A stretch of DNA of 64,000 nt, from NCBI GenBank assembly GCA_035222895.1, contig JAVYIG010000881.1, positions 186,001-250,000 on the forward strand. Reading direction: 5' to 3'. Below are positions 9,333 through 21,463 of this stretch, piece after piece. Every line of letters starts with the position of its first letter. Position 1 is the first letter of the stretch. Position numbers and translations under genes: made by a program. The notes beneath the pieces were generated by a model. The model was not told the origin of the DNA. It saw nothing but the letters and a program-made list of their open reading frames with translations, and made no database searches. The DNA comes from Strongylocentrotus droebachiensis. Taxonomy: Eukaryota; Echinodermata; Echinoidea; Camarodonta; Strongylocentrotidae.

Positions 9333-12300
9333 GTGCGGTACGGTATGTAATCCCGTAGGATTTTTGTGCCAAAGTTGATTTTTGTGCTGTTTTGGCTTCA
9401 AAAGGGTCCCAATTGGCCAAAAATGATGGGGTTCAAATTTTCAGACCCCTCCTTCATTTCCTGGGGGGGGGGGGGGGGGGGGGGGGGTCCTAGACCGGGA
9501 GCCAGTGGGGGTAAACCTAGCTGGGAAGGAAACCAATTTTAATGTGCACAGATGTAAAGATCGCATAGCTCCACATAAAAAATTGACCGTCTGGCATGTT
9601 CTAAGTGGTGGGTGACCCAGGGGGACGCCCCCACCAAAAAAGTGTCCCTTTTGACGACAAAATAGTATTGTGTAAATAATATTTTAAGCAAAACTTGAAC
9701 CACCATGAGTTTGGTGTCATATGAAAGAGGGTTAAATTATCTACATTTTGATACCATTTTCAAAGAATTTGGGATTAATTAACATCGCAAATTTAAGTAA
9801 AAAACATGATTTGTGTGATTTTTTTCGAAAAATTTAATTTTATCAAAAAACATTATTTTCCATATATCAAAATCGGAAAATTGCATTTTTTCATAACTTT
9901 TCAGGGATTTGCTTATGTACAACGACAATATCCTGTGCGAGGGACAGGTTTATATATCGTTTCAATAAAAAGTTATAGCAATCCAAAGTTATTGATTTGA
10001 TTTCCACAAAAACAACATTTTTGCCCACATGTATAATAACTGTATGCATATACGTGCATTAGTGTATTAAGGACCTGTTTGGTGTGTTTACATCAAGTTT
10101 TAAAGATAACTTTGAACTAAAACCTCTAATCACCATGTATTTGGTGTCAAAAGATGGATAATTAAAATACCTTCATTCTGATATCAATTTCAATGAGTGA
10201 TTTTTGAGCCAAAAAGGTGCTTTATTGTAGATATTCCTTTGATTTTTGCCAGTATATCGGTATATTAACTTGACAAAAAAGACATTTAGTAGTGCAGAAA
10301 GTTCAAAGGATTTAGAGCGCTGAGTGCAATTGTTAAGTTCTTCTCCTGTACTCTGAGATGTTTCAGAAAATGTGGACATTGGCAGTTGCCTCCCCCCCCC
10401 CCCAACCCCACCCCCACCCCGCCCCTTCCAGCCGCTTGTCATAATCTTGCCAATGCCCAAGACAAGTTAGTGCATCGATCAACATGAATATAAATATCGC
10501 CATATTTGGTTTAATGGTTTATTTTGCCTGACAACTAAGAAAACATGTGTATGCTTGTAAGTAACCAATACTCCGCATAATTCCTATTGTGATAAGATTA
10601 GAATGACATAAACTTTTCTCAAAAATAGTTTCGGCTAGGTATGCAAAGTTATTTTTTCTCTCGAGTAATTCGGTACAAAAATCGAAGGAACATTATGAAA
10701 CTACTTGATTCGATTGAATCTCAGTTTTAGTATTTGTGTATTTCAAATAGGAAGTTCCAGAACTACAATTGAGATCAATTTGAAATCTTTTCTGCTTAGC
10801 CATGAATAATTTAAAATCGTTACTAACTCCTTGAACTTCTAAGGATCTCACGATTTGATCATTGGAAAATGTCATTAGGTACCAGCTTATAATTTTGACA
10901 ACACATCACCGTCTACATTAGAGTTCTATCATGCCTGTTGCAAAAATCATATGGTCTTTTTGAACATGTTGCTGAAATGACATGATTTTCTGTGATTGTT
11001 TCTCTTTTTTGGGAGGTAAATTATACTTTTGTATACCTTTGTTGAAAAATGACAAGTCTCCCAAATTTACAATTAGGCAAACAAATATGCTTATTTAGAA
11101 GAATTCATGTCAGGGCCTGCAGAACGGAAGGGCTCGAGCCCTCCTCACTTTTTTGAAAAATTATGTTAAAGAGAAAAACAAAGAAAGAGAGAAAGAAAGA
11201 ATGAGTGACCTGCCAGTGTCACAAATGAGGTATCAAATATGCTCTTCTGACCGTAATTAAATACCTAAAACCCCTGAGCTTCCGGGGGCTCCACACCCTG
11301 GACCTCACCAAGGGCCCTAAGACGGATCCCTGAATGCTCATCTGACCATAATTAAATGCCTTAAACGCTGAGCTTCATGGGACACAGCCCCTTGGACCCT
11401 ACTTTAACTAGTGACATGCCAGTGTCACAAATAATGTATCTAAATATGCTTATCTGACCGTATTTAATGCCTAAAACCCGTGCAGCTTCCGAAGGCTACG
11501 CCCCTTGACCCCGCCGGGGCAAAGACTCTGGACCAACGCCAATTTACGCTGCACTCGCTCCGCTCTACCTGATCGTTAATACTCCACTTTGAAAAACGTT
11601 CCGCGGGGCCGGCATATAACGTGTAAGAGTGGTGGTGGTGCAGATTTTTCTTCTGCCCCCAAAAAACGTTTTTGCTCTTCACGCCACTGCCCCTGAAAGG
11701 TGAGCCCCCTGGAATGTTTGCCCCCTCCCACAATCCCACACTGTTGAACTTTCTGCACTACTAAATGTCTAATCACGTTTGTCCAGTATACTGGCAAAAA
11801 TCAGAGGAATATCTACAATAAAGCACCTTTTTGGCTCAAAATTTATATTTCACACACTACATCACTCATTGAAATTGATATCAGAATGAAGGTATTTTCA
11901 TTATCCATCTTTTGACACCAAATACATGGTGATTAGACGTTTTAGTTCAAAGTTATCTTTAAAACTCGATGTAAACACACCAAACAGGTCCTTAATACAC
12001 TAATGCACGTATATGCATACAGTTATTACACATGTGGGCAAAAATGTTGTTTTTGTGGAAATCAAATCAATAACTTTGGATTGCTATAACTTGTTATTGA
12101 AACGATATATAAACCTCTCCCTCGCACAGGATATTGTCGTTGTACATAAGCAAATTCCTGGAAAGTTATGAAAAATGCAATTCTCCAATTTTGATATATG
12201 GAAAATAATGTTTTTTGATAAAATTATATTTTTCGAAAAAAATCACAAAAATCATGTTTTTTACTTAAATTTTCGATGTTAATTAATCCCAAATTCTTTG

Positions 12301-12692
12301 AAATTGGTATCAAAATGTAGATAATTTAACTCTCTTTCATATGACACCAAACTCATGGTGGTTCAAGGTTTCCTCAAAATATTATTAACATAATACTATT
12401 TTGTCGTCAAAAGGGACACTTTTTTGGTGGGGGCGTCCCCCAGGGTAACCCACCACTTAAAACATGCCAGACGGTCAATTTTGTATGTGGAGCTATGCGA
12501 TCTTTACATCTGTGCACATTACAATTGGTTTTTCTCCCAGATAGGTTGACCCCCACTGGCTCCCGGTCTAGGACCCCCCAGGAAATGAAGGAGGGGTCTG
12601 AAAATTTGAACCCCATCATTTTTGGTCAATTGGGACCCAACTTTGGCACAAAAATCCTACGGGAGCTGTTTCAATGACATACCGTACCACAC
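9333..12692. mobile_element. 3.36-kb fold-back DNA element with ~0.95-kb inverted arms
   Basis: The arms 9333-10303 and 11744-12692 are inverted copies of each other; for example, the CCGGGAGCCAGTGG block at 9497 returns reversed near 12555. The outermost bases read GTGCGGTACGGTATGT at the left and its reverse complement ACATACCGTACCACAC at the right. TA sits on both sides (9331-9332, 12693-12694), as expected for a Tc1/mariner-type target. The inner ends of the arms (TTTAGTAGTGCAGAAAGTTCAA and its reverse) are interrupted by small unmatched stretches. The 1.4-kb spacer has no recognisable transposase. Poly-G at 9464-9487 and poly-C at 10392-10404 break up the sequence. It is probably a non-autonomous passenger; the superfamily is inferred from the TA only. 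Confidence 0.75.
11190..11520 (+). repeat. Degenerate tandem repeat in the fold-back spacer
   Basis: About three units contain GCCAGTGTCACAAATNANGTAT, ATATGCTNNTCTGACCGTAATTAAAT, GCCTAAAACCC, TGAGCTTC and CCCCTTGGACC. The first and third units keep the GCCAGTGTCAC start; the middle one is shortened. Confidence 0.6.
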
Positions 12693-13144
12693 TAATACCT
12701 TTAAGGCTACCGATCAGATATAGAATCTAGATCTAGTGCTGACATTTTGAAGCTCTTCTTGTGCACGACCGAAGTGTATGGAGTGCATGGCGAAGGACTT
12801 CCATTTTTACAGTGACAAACATACACTCACAATTTTATTTCATCATTCTAGTTCAAGAATATATGAGAACCCGCCCGCGCATGCACAGAATCCGTCGAAA
12901 TCTCCGCAATCGGACGTTTTTCGATTTATATTTGGACATATATTTGGACATTTGTTGATTGGACCTCGGTCTTTATTACTACAAGTCGATTTTGTACTTT
13001 TGTGAATTATCTTGGTGGATTTTTATCGTATTTCTCGACATGGATTTACATGGTTTTGACGCTACCGTGACCGGCACCACTGACGGCACCACTGCCGAGA
13101 GCTCCGGCGAGAATCACGTGACTGGCTCCCGCGCGGCCGGGAAG

Positions 13145-13690
13145 GACCAGCGGCAGAAAAAGGGCCGCAAGAACGGCGATATAACCTGACTGACTGAGTA
13201 ATTGGAGCATTACTCACTTGTTGAGTTGGAGCGATTTACTCACAACATTAGGTTAAATAACTCACTTATTTAAAATATTCATTTGCCATTTCACTATAAT
13301 GTTAAATTAACAAAACTCATTCCTGAGCGTTATTTAACTCAATTTAATGAGTAATTGCATTCAGTTAAGTGTGTCAATATATTGTCAAAGTTTATTTGCC
13401 TATTTGAGTAAGATTACCCAAATATTTCGTTGTGTGTAGCGGCAGAAAAAGGGCCATAAGAACGGAGATATAACCTGACTGACAAAGTAATTGAAGCATT
13501 ACTCACTAGTTGAGTTGGAGCGATTTACTCATAACATTAGGTTAAATAACTCAAACATTTAAAATATTCCTTTGCCATGTCACTATAATGTAAAATTAAC
13601 AAAACTCATTCCTGTGCGTTATTAATCTCACTTTTTTGGCTTATTTGAGTAAGATTACCCAAATATTTATTTGTGTGTAGACTTGTTTTG
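13145..13690 (+). repeat. Direct tandem duplication, ~290 and ~245 bp
   Basis: CGGCAGAAAAAGGGCC, GATATAACCTGACTGAC, GCATTACTCAC, AACATTAGGTTAAATAACTCA and ACCCAAATATTTNNTTGTGTGTAG occur in the same order from 13150 and again from 13440. The second copy lacks about 45 bp near its end. The upstream stretch 13020-13189 has an open frame (MDLHGFDATVTGTTDGTT...) of no recognised family. Confidence 0.75.
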
Positions 13691-13699
13691 GTTATCCCT

Positions 13700-14560
13700 C
13701 GTGAGAATTTAATTTGTTTGTCCTCGTCTCCATCTGTGTTCTCGTTCAACCTATCGTGTCAATAACAATTTTTAAATCCTCGTTTCATGATCAGTTCTGT
13801 AGATGGCATGTACATGTATACATGAAATGATGATGATAATAATGATGATGATGATGATGATGATGCTTACACTATTGTAATACAATAGTAAAGATAATAC
13901 AAACGAATTACCAGAATAATTACCAAGTCCTTTTATCAATGCATACTTTTAAATTTACACAGTTGAGAGTAAAGTCGGTAATTTGTAGCAAAGTGAAACG
14001 CGGCGTATCGCAAATTGTATTTAAAAGGAATAGTCCTCGGTCTTTATGAACAGGCCTAATAATATTATTATATGAATAACTACAATACATATATACAAAT
14101 GTGAAGAAAACAGTGTCTAGTCATATTGCCCAGCGAAAATCATCCAATCACCGATGGAAAATCGAAATCGAACTGATAATACGAATATCTGAAATGCGGA
14201 AGGGTGGAACTTGGAAGTAGCGTCACGTCATCAAGCGAGAATCCTGGCAAAAATATAGAACGGACGCGCGCGTACAAGTCCGTCTTCAGCTGTTCGAGTA
14301 TTTTGAGGGCCCTTTTTCGATCCGAACACTAACTTAGGGTAAAGTTGAAATGATATCACCTTTTCACGAAGGTTTTCCACGTAACTTTATTATTTTTGTA
14401 ATAGATGAGATGAATAAATATATATAATTAATACTTCAAAGAAGTTTATCACATAATAGCTAATAATAAGCTGGAAAATGTTGTCAAAATATTAAGGATA
14501 CATCTCGGCTTCTGTAGAAGCCCGTCATCTCCAACGACATCAGAGAAACAAAATCAACTC
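13700..14560. other. No gene seen; (ATG)n microsatellite at 13826-13865
   Basis: AT-rich apart from a GATGATAATAATGATGATG repeat at 13826-13865. A CG-rich stretch at 14210-14330 includes ACGGACGCGCGCGTACAAG, but no promoter or gene could be assigned. Confidence 0.4.
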
Positions 14561-14567
14561 TCTGAAA

Positions 14568-15068
14568 ATGACCACCATTGCTGACGACAATCGACATGAT
14601 CGAGGACGAGATCAACGTCGACGACCATCAACTCCGCGACAACGCAGCGCTGATCGCAGCGCTAGTCGTGACAGACAACACGATCAAGGCCGCGACATAC
14701 ACCGCAACAACAGCTACGACAGGCGAGGTAGGATCCCCTATCGCAATGACGATAGACGAGTCAGATGACCACAATCACGACCACGACTTATTTGTAACTA
14801 TTGTCGAATTCCAGGCCACGTTTGACGAGAATGTAGAAAAAGATTAAGAAATATGACTCAACCACTACCACCTCCTCCACACAATTACTACGGACCTGCT
14901 TACAATAATTACCAACCGAAATATCACCATCACCAACAACAACCTCGACAGTCAAAACAACCACAATACCAACAACGCCCCCAGGATGTCTCAGAAGGGA
15001 GAGACCCGTTAGCGCTCATTGTTCCTTCTCCCGGACTACGTCCAAGAATAGGCCCGAAAATGGTATGA
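14568..15068 (+). pseudogene. Retrotransposon gag tail with CCHC zinc knuckle
   Basis: One frame runs from 14568 to 15068, broken by TGA at 14766-14768 and TGA near 14823. It starts with an Arg/Asp-rich stretch (RDQRRRPSTPRQRSADR...). It then gives a zinc knuckle CNYCRIPGHV-stop-REC with the exact C-x2-C-x4-H-x4-C spacing, followed by a Pro/Gln/Tyr-rich tail. A basic stretch, a knuckle and a low-complexity tail are typical of LTR-retrotransposon Gag nucleocapsid regions. An integrase tail at 18690-19266 may come from the same or a similar element. No LTRs were found. The stop inside the knuckle could be a single CGA-to-TGA change. Confidence 0.65.
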
Positions 15069-15079
15069 CTTCAACTTAT

Positions 15080-15899
15080 TTAGGGGCGTCACAAACTTAA
15101 CAACTCGCTCGGCTTCTGTAGAAGCCCGTCGTCTCCAAAGTGTTAAGACCATGCCAACCTCAAGTACTGGACTTAGACATTTGATGGTTACCTGCGACGA
15201 AATTACGAGATTTGTAATTTGCGCACCTCTAAAATCGCTCGATGCCGAGACTAATTGCGAGGCACTCATCTAAAAAGTCCTTTGCATGTTTGCACCACCA
15301 TCATGTCCAGTGACTGACGCAGCAGCTTCCCTGACAGGTAAGCTACTGTCACGAAATTGGTTTATTTCGTAGATAGCTATGTTTGGAGTCAAGAAAATCA
15401 CTTGTCTTAAATCGTTCCTCATATTTTCGGCGTAGATGGCGCAATTCCAGTTAAATATACGATGCTATAGTCACGTGTCAATTTCAAGAATGTTTGATCG
15501 TGCATGTTTTCGACAGTTTTAGTCTAATTACTTTTCTACCATGAATAATTACTGGTTCTCTCCTGTTTAGTTTTGTAGATTAAAACTAGTACTTTCATTT
15601 GATATATGGTTTGTTTCGATCTGATATTGGAAAGTGAAGTTATATCAATGTTTATGTAATTTTTGGAAATCTAACGAGAATAACAAATGTTTAAGAAATG
15701 TCTATATAGATCAAGTGTCTAACGTGTCGATGAGCTTCCTGTCATAGTCCACATAATTGCCGTCGCCCACTGGGCACATTTACACTGTAAAGTATTCAGA
15801 CTATGTTTGGATATTTTGCCCAATAAAAGTTGCGTGCAAACGAAATGATTGATATGATCGTTTGCATGTCTTTGCATGTCTTTCCATGAGGAAACCTAA
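15080..15899. other. No gene seen; short direct repeat
   Basis: TCGGCTTCTGTAGAAGCCCG occurs at 14503-14525 and again at 15108-15130, on either side of the gag relic, and forms a small hairpin (GGCTTCTGTAGAAGCC). The rest is unremarkable AT-rich sequence. Confidence 0.5.
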
Positions 15900-16248
15900 T
15901 GCTAGGAGTCCACTGGGCTAGCGCCAGTTGGTGCCAGTTCGCGCCAAAGATTATGTGATTGGCGCGTAGTGGCTCGCTGTGGCGCCGAATTAATGTCCGC
16001 TCGGCATGTGTCGCCAAGTGGAATAAACTGGGTGCCATATGGCGTGCGCCAAATGCCACCCGGTTTGCTCCAAAATGTTGCGCCAGTTTGCGCCAGTTCG
16101 CGCCATTACACGGCCATTTGATTCCAAAATTCACCCTGTTGGCGCCATTCGCGCCAATAGACGGCTACTTTGCGCCACTTGGTGATTAGTTTGTGCAAAG
16201 GTCGCCAAATTGGTTTGAACTTGCCGCCGCTTGGCGCTACTTGCCGAC

Positions 16249-16258
16249 TATATAAATA
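16249..16258 (+). promoter_or_regulatory. TATA box for the Harbinger transposase
   Basis: TATATAAATA lies just after the left GCGCCA array. A TCAGACC initiator-like sequence follows near 16278, about 28 bp downstream, and the first ATG of the transposase is at 16338. This is inferred from motif spacing. Confidence 0.55.
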
Positions 16259-16337
16259 CCGGCCATCGGCTACCTGGTTCAGACCCTCCTCAGCTGCTGT
16301 ATGAACAACATCTCTACTAAATATTTGCAATTTTGAT

Positions 16338-17557
16338 ATGTATGAGGCTTTTGATAATGTTGGAGTGATGATGCTGCTCCATCAGAAGATGATGAGAGAT
16401 GCTGAGGTGGCCACTGCCTATCAACTTATGCTGGCCAATCCTGAAGAAGAAGAGCCTCCTAAGAAGAAAAGGAAGCACAACTGGTGGTTTAGACCCATGC
16501 TCCACCCACAGTTGAGGGCCGAACGTGGACAGTACCACAATTTGATGGAAGAGCTGAGGGAGAATGACAGGAGGAAGTTCAAGAACTACACCAGGGTGTC
16601 CCCAGAGATGTTTGATGACCTGTTGGTCAGGCTTACACCCCACTTGCAGAAGAAGGACACCTACTTCAGGAAGGCTATTCCCCCTGGTCTCAAGTTGTCA
16701 GTCTTCCTGCGCCATCTCGCCACTGGGGCCACCTATGCCGAGTCTTACAACTTCCGAGTGGGCAAGGAAACCATCCAGAAGTTTGTCCCTGATGTAGCCA
16801 GAGCGATAGTGGATGAGTATGCTGCAGAAGTCATCTCCCTCCCCACAACCAATGAAGGCTGGCTTGAGGTTGCAGGTGATTTTGAAGCCAGATGGAATTT
16901 TCCTCACTGTCTGGGAGCCTATGATGGAAAGCACATCCGTCTCCAGAAGCCCAACAAATCAGGCAGCCTTTACTTCAACTACAAGCAGTTTTTCTCGGTT
17001 GTCCTGATGGCTCTGGTAGATTCAAAGTACCAGTTCATGTGGATCGATGTGGTGGGGTTGGCCATCAGTCTGATGCCCAGATCTACAACAACAGTGAACT
17101 GAAGGAGTGCATTGAAGCTGGCACTTTAGGCATCCCAGATCCAGCTCCTCTTCCCCATGATGATGAAGAGCACCCTATGCCGTACTTCTTCGTGGGAGAC
17201 GATGCCTTCGCCATGAGGACGTACATGATGATGCCCTATGGTCGTCGTAACATGGACCAACAGCAGAAGATCTTCAACTACAGGCTGTCCAGGGCAAGGC
17301 GTGTGGTTGAAAATGCCTTTGGTATTCTTGCTCTGCGGTTCCAGTGCTTCCTTGGCAGGATGAGACAGGAACCAGACACAGTCCGCCTGCTCGTTGAAGC
17401 TGCCGTCATGCTGCACAACCTCATCAGGAAGCGCTATCAGGCACTGGACGTCCGCATGTTGGACCAGGAGGATGCCCAGCACAACCTCATCCCTGGAGCT
17501 TGGAGAACTGCCGCCATCACTGTGAGAAAGTCCTGCGATGCCGCCCTGCTTTTATAG
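16338..17557 (+). pseudogene. PIF/Harbinger (HARBI1-like) transposase with one frameshift
   Basis: About 405 residues in two frames. The first part runs from ATG at 16338 through KKKRKHNWWFRPML (a basic, nuclear-signal-like stretch) and the helical RVSPEMFDDLLVRLTPHL region to HCLGAYDGKHIRLQKP, which holds the first catalytic Asp. At about 17046-17056 (GTGGTGGGG) one extra or missing base shifts the frame. The next frame carries GHQSDAQIYNNS, with the second Asp, and RARRVVENAFGIL, with the catalytic Glu. The stop is TAG at 17555-17557. The order and spacing of the D, D and E motifs are those of DDE_Tnp_4. All three acidic residues are kept, so only the shift disables it. Codon use looks GC-richer than the surroundings, consistent with recent arrival. 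Confidence 0.9.
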
Positions 17558-18229
17558 GCGGCAAGTGGCGCCGAATGGCGGGCAACCAGGTGGCATTTGG
17601 CGCGAAGTAGTCACCAATCGGGTGCCGTTTGGCTCGCGTAGTGGCGCAAACAAGGTGCCACTTGGCGCCAAGTGGCGCCATGTGGCGCGAAATCTCATTG
17701 GCGCAACTTGGCGCGCGCCATTACATTCCAGTGGATTCCAATAGGCGGATTGTTTCCGCCAAAGGGCGATATGTTCGCGCCATTTGGTGCCACTTGGCGG
17801 ACACTTGGCGATGATTGCTCGATGCAAGTGGCGCGACGAAAATTTCAAACATTTTGACATTTTCTTGCCGCCACATTCAAATTTGGTGCCGTTACGGGCC
17901 ACCACGAGCCAGTTGGGAGGCAGTTTGAGCCACTACACGCCACTAGGCACCTTATTGACGACACTAGGCGCCACAGTAAATTGCATTGGCGCAAACTGGC
18001 ACCAACTGGCGCTGGCCCAGTGGACTCCTAGCATAAGATTGACTTCTGATCTTAGGTGACGACCATGGTTAGGATCTAGGTTGTGTTTGTTGGGTCTTTT
18101 GCGTTCTAGCATTAGACAGGGATTGCTCTTTCGGTGGTCTGGAGTAGACGGTTGGTAGGGACTTACTGCGTAGCAGAGCCAGTGGAATGGTCGAGTAAGC
18201 TGACTGTACAAAGAAAGACGGTCTGGTTG

Positions 18230-18390
18230 TTTGAAGGTGCATGCATGAAGCAAACTGGTGCGGCCAATTTAAGTTTCATGCACAAGCAGACTGGTATAGA
18301 CGTCTGAAAGGTGCATGAAGCAAACTGGTGCGGCCATTTGGAGTTGCATGCACAATCAGACTGGTATAGACGAAAGGTGCAGAAGCGGAC
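18230..18390 (+). repeat. ~70-bp tandem repeat
   Basis: AAGGTGCATGAAGCAAACTGGTGCGGCC, TTGCATGCACAANCAGACTGG and TATAGACG repeat twice in full and then as a third, shortened unit ending GGTGCAGAAGCGGACTGG. No coding sense was seen. Confidence 0.75.
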
Positions 18391-18689
18391 TGGTTTAGTC
18401 GGCTGGTGGTACACGACGGTACAACGGTTGGTAGTAGACCTTGGTGAAATACAGACCTGTGAAGAACATCGACAGGAACCGGTTTCGTTACACTACTGAT
18501 GCACGACTTTGACCATTGTCCGCAAGGTAATCAGTGTAGAGAGTCATGTGAGTTAACACAGAGAGAAATATCCAGACCCTCTCAAACTTTCTCAACGTGA
18601 ACCTCAACCAATTTGGCACTGATTGGGTTAGATGTGTGTTGACCACATGTTATGCATACAACTCTCCCCCCCCCCCCCCCATCTTAGAG

Positions 18690-19266
18690 ACCACAGCCCC
18701 TACGAGCTTATGTTCTGCCTAACCTATTCAATTTGTCTTTCGACCCCATGTCCGGCCTCTGTGCTTCTTTTGATGAGTATGCAGACCACCTCAAAAATAA
18801 GTTTGACCAGTTATATCACACAATGCTGTCATTACAAAGGAAACAGCGAGAGAAACAAAACACAAAAATCTCGAATAAATTAGACAAGACCCCCAATCTA
18901 CTATATTGGTCAGCTCGTCTACCTCTACAAGCCCACCTCTTCCTCTTTGACTGCAAATTCCAAGACAATTGCAGCAGAATGGGTTGGCCCACTATTTATA
19001 CATGACGTAATTGACAGGACGCATTACATTATTGCGACAATGAAAGGCGAAATCCTTCGTGACATCTTCAACTACAAGATACTTAAACCTTGCTTCATGA
19101 GAGCTTTGGACGATAAGATAAACATAGCACACATACAGAAGCTGAGAGAAGCATTAGGAAGAAACACTACTGACAAGGAACAAGGGTGTACAAACACAAT
19201 AAACTTCATCGATGAAAATGATGAAAAGTTATGTTTGTTTAAAGTAGTGTTTGCATTTCCATAATT
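18690..19266 (+). pseudogene. Integrase C-terminal region of an LTR retrotransposon (relic)
   Basis: The frame DHSPYELMFCLTYSI shifts to LSFDPMSG...FDEYADHLKNKFDQLYHTML, then to VYLYKPTSSSLTANSKTI...WVGPLFIHDVIDRTHYIIATMK, and ends GEILRDIFNYKILKPCFMRAL. The SPYELMFG-like segment, the helical linker and the small beta-barrel ending in a ...LKPC motif are typical of the end of Ty3/Gypsy-type integrases. At least two frameshifts are present. The last ~12 codons before the stop near 19264 lie inside a hairpin element (19230-19507). The rest of pol is not in the window, so the fragment is isolated. Confidence 0.65.
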
Positions 19267-19507
19267 TTATCAAACGAATTCTTGTTCACTGGCTCCTGCC
19301 GTAGCAATAAGCAGAATTCACAAGAGAATTAAGTTCGTTTCGTTGACGATCAGACATAGACGAAAGACTTCATGCAAGACTGATTGTCAACGGAAAGGGG
19401 TTAAGTCTTTTGTCAAAATGTCGTTGTTGCTACGACAAGCAGCCAGTGAAAACGAACTTTTTAAATCAAATTATTGAAATGCAAGCATCACTTAAAACAA
19501 ACAGAAC
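19230..19507. mobile_element. Hairpin-type small inverted-repeat element
   Basis: The arms 19230-19320 and 19425-19507 are inverted copies: TGTTTGTTTAAAGTAGTG / CACTTAAAACAAACA and GTTCACTGGCTCCTGCCGTAG / CTACGACAAGCAGCCAGTGAA. The arms differ at about one base in eight. The loop of about 100 bp has a further partial dyad (AAGACTTCATGC...). It is probably a MITE; the target duplication is not obvious. Confidence 0.65.
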
Positions 19508-19509
19508 TT

Positions 19510-21460
19510 TGTTATTCCTAGTAAGTAATTCCTGAAATTCCTAGTAATGTGATTTTCTCTTAAAAATTCAGATACCGTCCGCCAAATTACTCTTTGGTTC
19601 CATCTCTTCAAATTGATTGTAATCACTCATGCGTGAAATATGCATCATATGAGTTGCATCAAATTAAAGAGGAGGATCTAAGATTTACAAATATGTGTCA
19701 TGTATTAATCATATTTGTGATTAAGTTATGATAAAACATTGATAATTCTCGCTTTCGTTTTTTCTGGGACGCACTGTTTATTGACATTTAATTTTTAATC
19801 TATGTCACAATTGTGATATTCAGTCAATTATTCTTTTACAAGTCAACTGACAATGAAAAAATATTTTGGTCAGATGTATAATTATCTGCATGACATGTGT
19901 TCCACAAAAGTTTATTGGGGGTTCCTACAGGTATATTAGCACACTAAGTGTACTAAGTGTAGTAGGCCCGCATCTCTAGATATGATCCCGTCAATATCTG
20001 TTCTTTGTTTCTCTCCTGAGTTTGTAAACCTTCATCATCCACTCTAGAAAAGCATCATCCTACATGAGAGAAAACAATGTAGGTACTTCAATTAAAAACT
20101 GATACTGATGGATACATATCAACCATAATACATCCTATAGATAGACTTTCATCAATCTTAATTTTTGTTCTTCTTCATCTTCATTGCTCAAGAAGTGAAA
20201 GGACCCTTACAAAAAAGTAATGGGGGGTCCTGTGTATACCCTACATGTAGTGTTTTGGATGTGCATTATATATGGCTCTTCTACACACAGGACCTCCTGT
20301 AAAAACGAACAAAGTTTGCTTTGTAAAAAAAGACAGGAAATACATCAATATTTGTACGATAGGTGCAGAACTACAATAAAATATACCCTCTACTATATAC
20401 GCTTGCAAAGTCAACTAAGTTCCATTTCATTTTTAGAAAATTAATGGGTGGTCTTGTAATATTTGTGTGCTAAATGACCTGATACTTTTGCCTGTATTGG
20501 AGTTTCTGCTTCATCTTGCAAATATAAGAGATGGTGTAATGTTTACTCATCAGTTAACTCCTTCCAGCTCTTCAGTGTCAATATGTTGTAACAAAAAGAA
20601 GAACAAAATCAACACGACAATCAAGGCATCCCAAACTCCTTTTAACTAAATAAAACAGATCTAGCAAAATAGCTACTTGTTATGTCATAGTTGGCCTTAA
20701 TTTTGATATGGTGTGGAAATCAACATTCCTATTTGATGAACCACAGTACACAGTAAAACTAAGTGAAGATTTAATTTGTGCCTAAAACTGTGCTTTATAT
20801 TGCCTATCAGCACGAAGTAGTACTAAGTAGAATAAGTTTATTATAACAAGAAGAGGTGGACTACATATCAGTAAACATAATTGTGAACTAGGGGCCTTCT
20901 CTTACACAACGTCTAACAAAAATATATTTTATCAACATGAACTGCACAATTTGAAGAAAAACAACTCTAATATATGAGTTATGACAACTTGACAAGCACT
21001 CTGGACCCCCATAAATCTAAACAATAAACAAATCCTATTTAAAAAAATGTACTTTTATTAATAACTTCCATGTTTACATATAAATGAAATAGGGTTTGGA
21101 GTTGTGTGATTATCCATGGTTACAGATAATTTTGGTATAAAGTTGACACGTACAAATGATGCAACTGAGCGAACGAATGGCACTGAGTATAGCCAACAAA
21201 GTCCACATCTACTAGTGATTTTATCAAGAATTAACCCACTTGGATTATTAAAGAAATCATACTTCATAGATTATTTTAAGGTGTAACGTTAAAGCTAGAA
21301 TAAAAAGCAATCGATGATTGGTGAATTATATTCATGATGACGATCAAATTTGAAATTAAACCTGATTACAAAGTTTGATCTTGAAGCAGATGAGCACCAA
21401 CAATTTCCCGGGATGGGCCTGCCAGAACCCACGGGCCCCAAATGGAGTACTGTAGGGTGA
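19510..21460. other. No recognisable gene
   Basis: AT-rich, with short open frames that have no motifs (for example 20220-20444 and 21058-21267). A pyrimidine stretch and TACATGTA motifs are present, but nothing could be assigned. Confidence 0.45.
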
Positions 21461-21463
21461 CAG

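Larger units (their letters stand above)
15900..18033 (+). mobile_element. PIF/Harbinger DNA transposon with TAA target duplication
   Basis: The left end TGCTAGGAGTCCACTGGGC (15900) is matched by its reverse complement ending at 18033, and the inverted repeat continues for about 47 bp with few mismatches (CCAGTTGGTGCCAGTT inside). TAA at 15897-15899 and 18034-18036 is the 3-bp duplication typical of PIF/Harbinger. A transposase with the DDE_Tnp_4 signature lies inside at 16338-17557. On each side of the gene, about 300-470 bp are dense in GCGCCA/TGGCGC motifs, likely protein-binding sites. The usual second Harbinger gene (Myb/MADF-like) is absent, so this is a transposase-only or reduced copy. 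The one visible lesion is a single frameshift, which suggests a young insertion. Confidence 0.93.

Noticed and set aside
13020..13189. MDLHGFDATVTGTTDGTT... as a gene start
   Set aside because: Its last part lies in a direct repeat (13145 and 13440), and no splice signal or family match supports it.
15900..18033. Coding frames in the GCGCCA arrays (15959-16330, 17538-18059)
   Set aside because: They are by-products of the GCGCCA repeats in several overlapping frames and lie outside the transposase gene.
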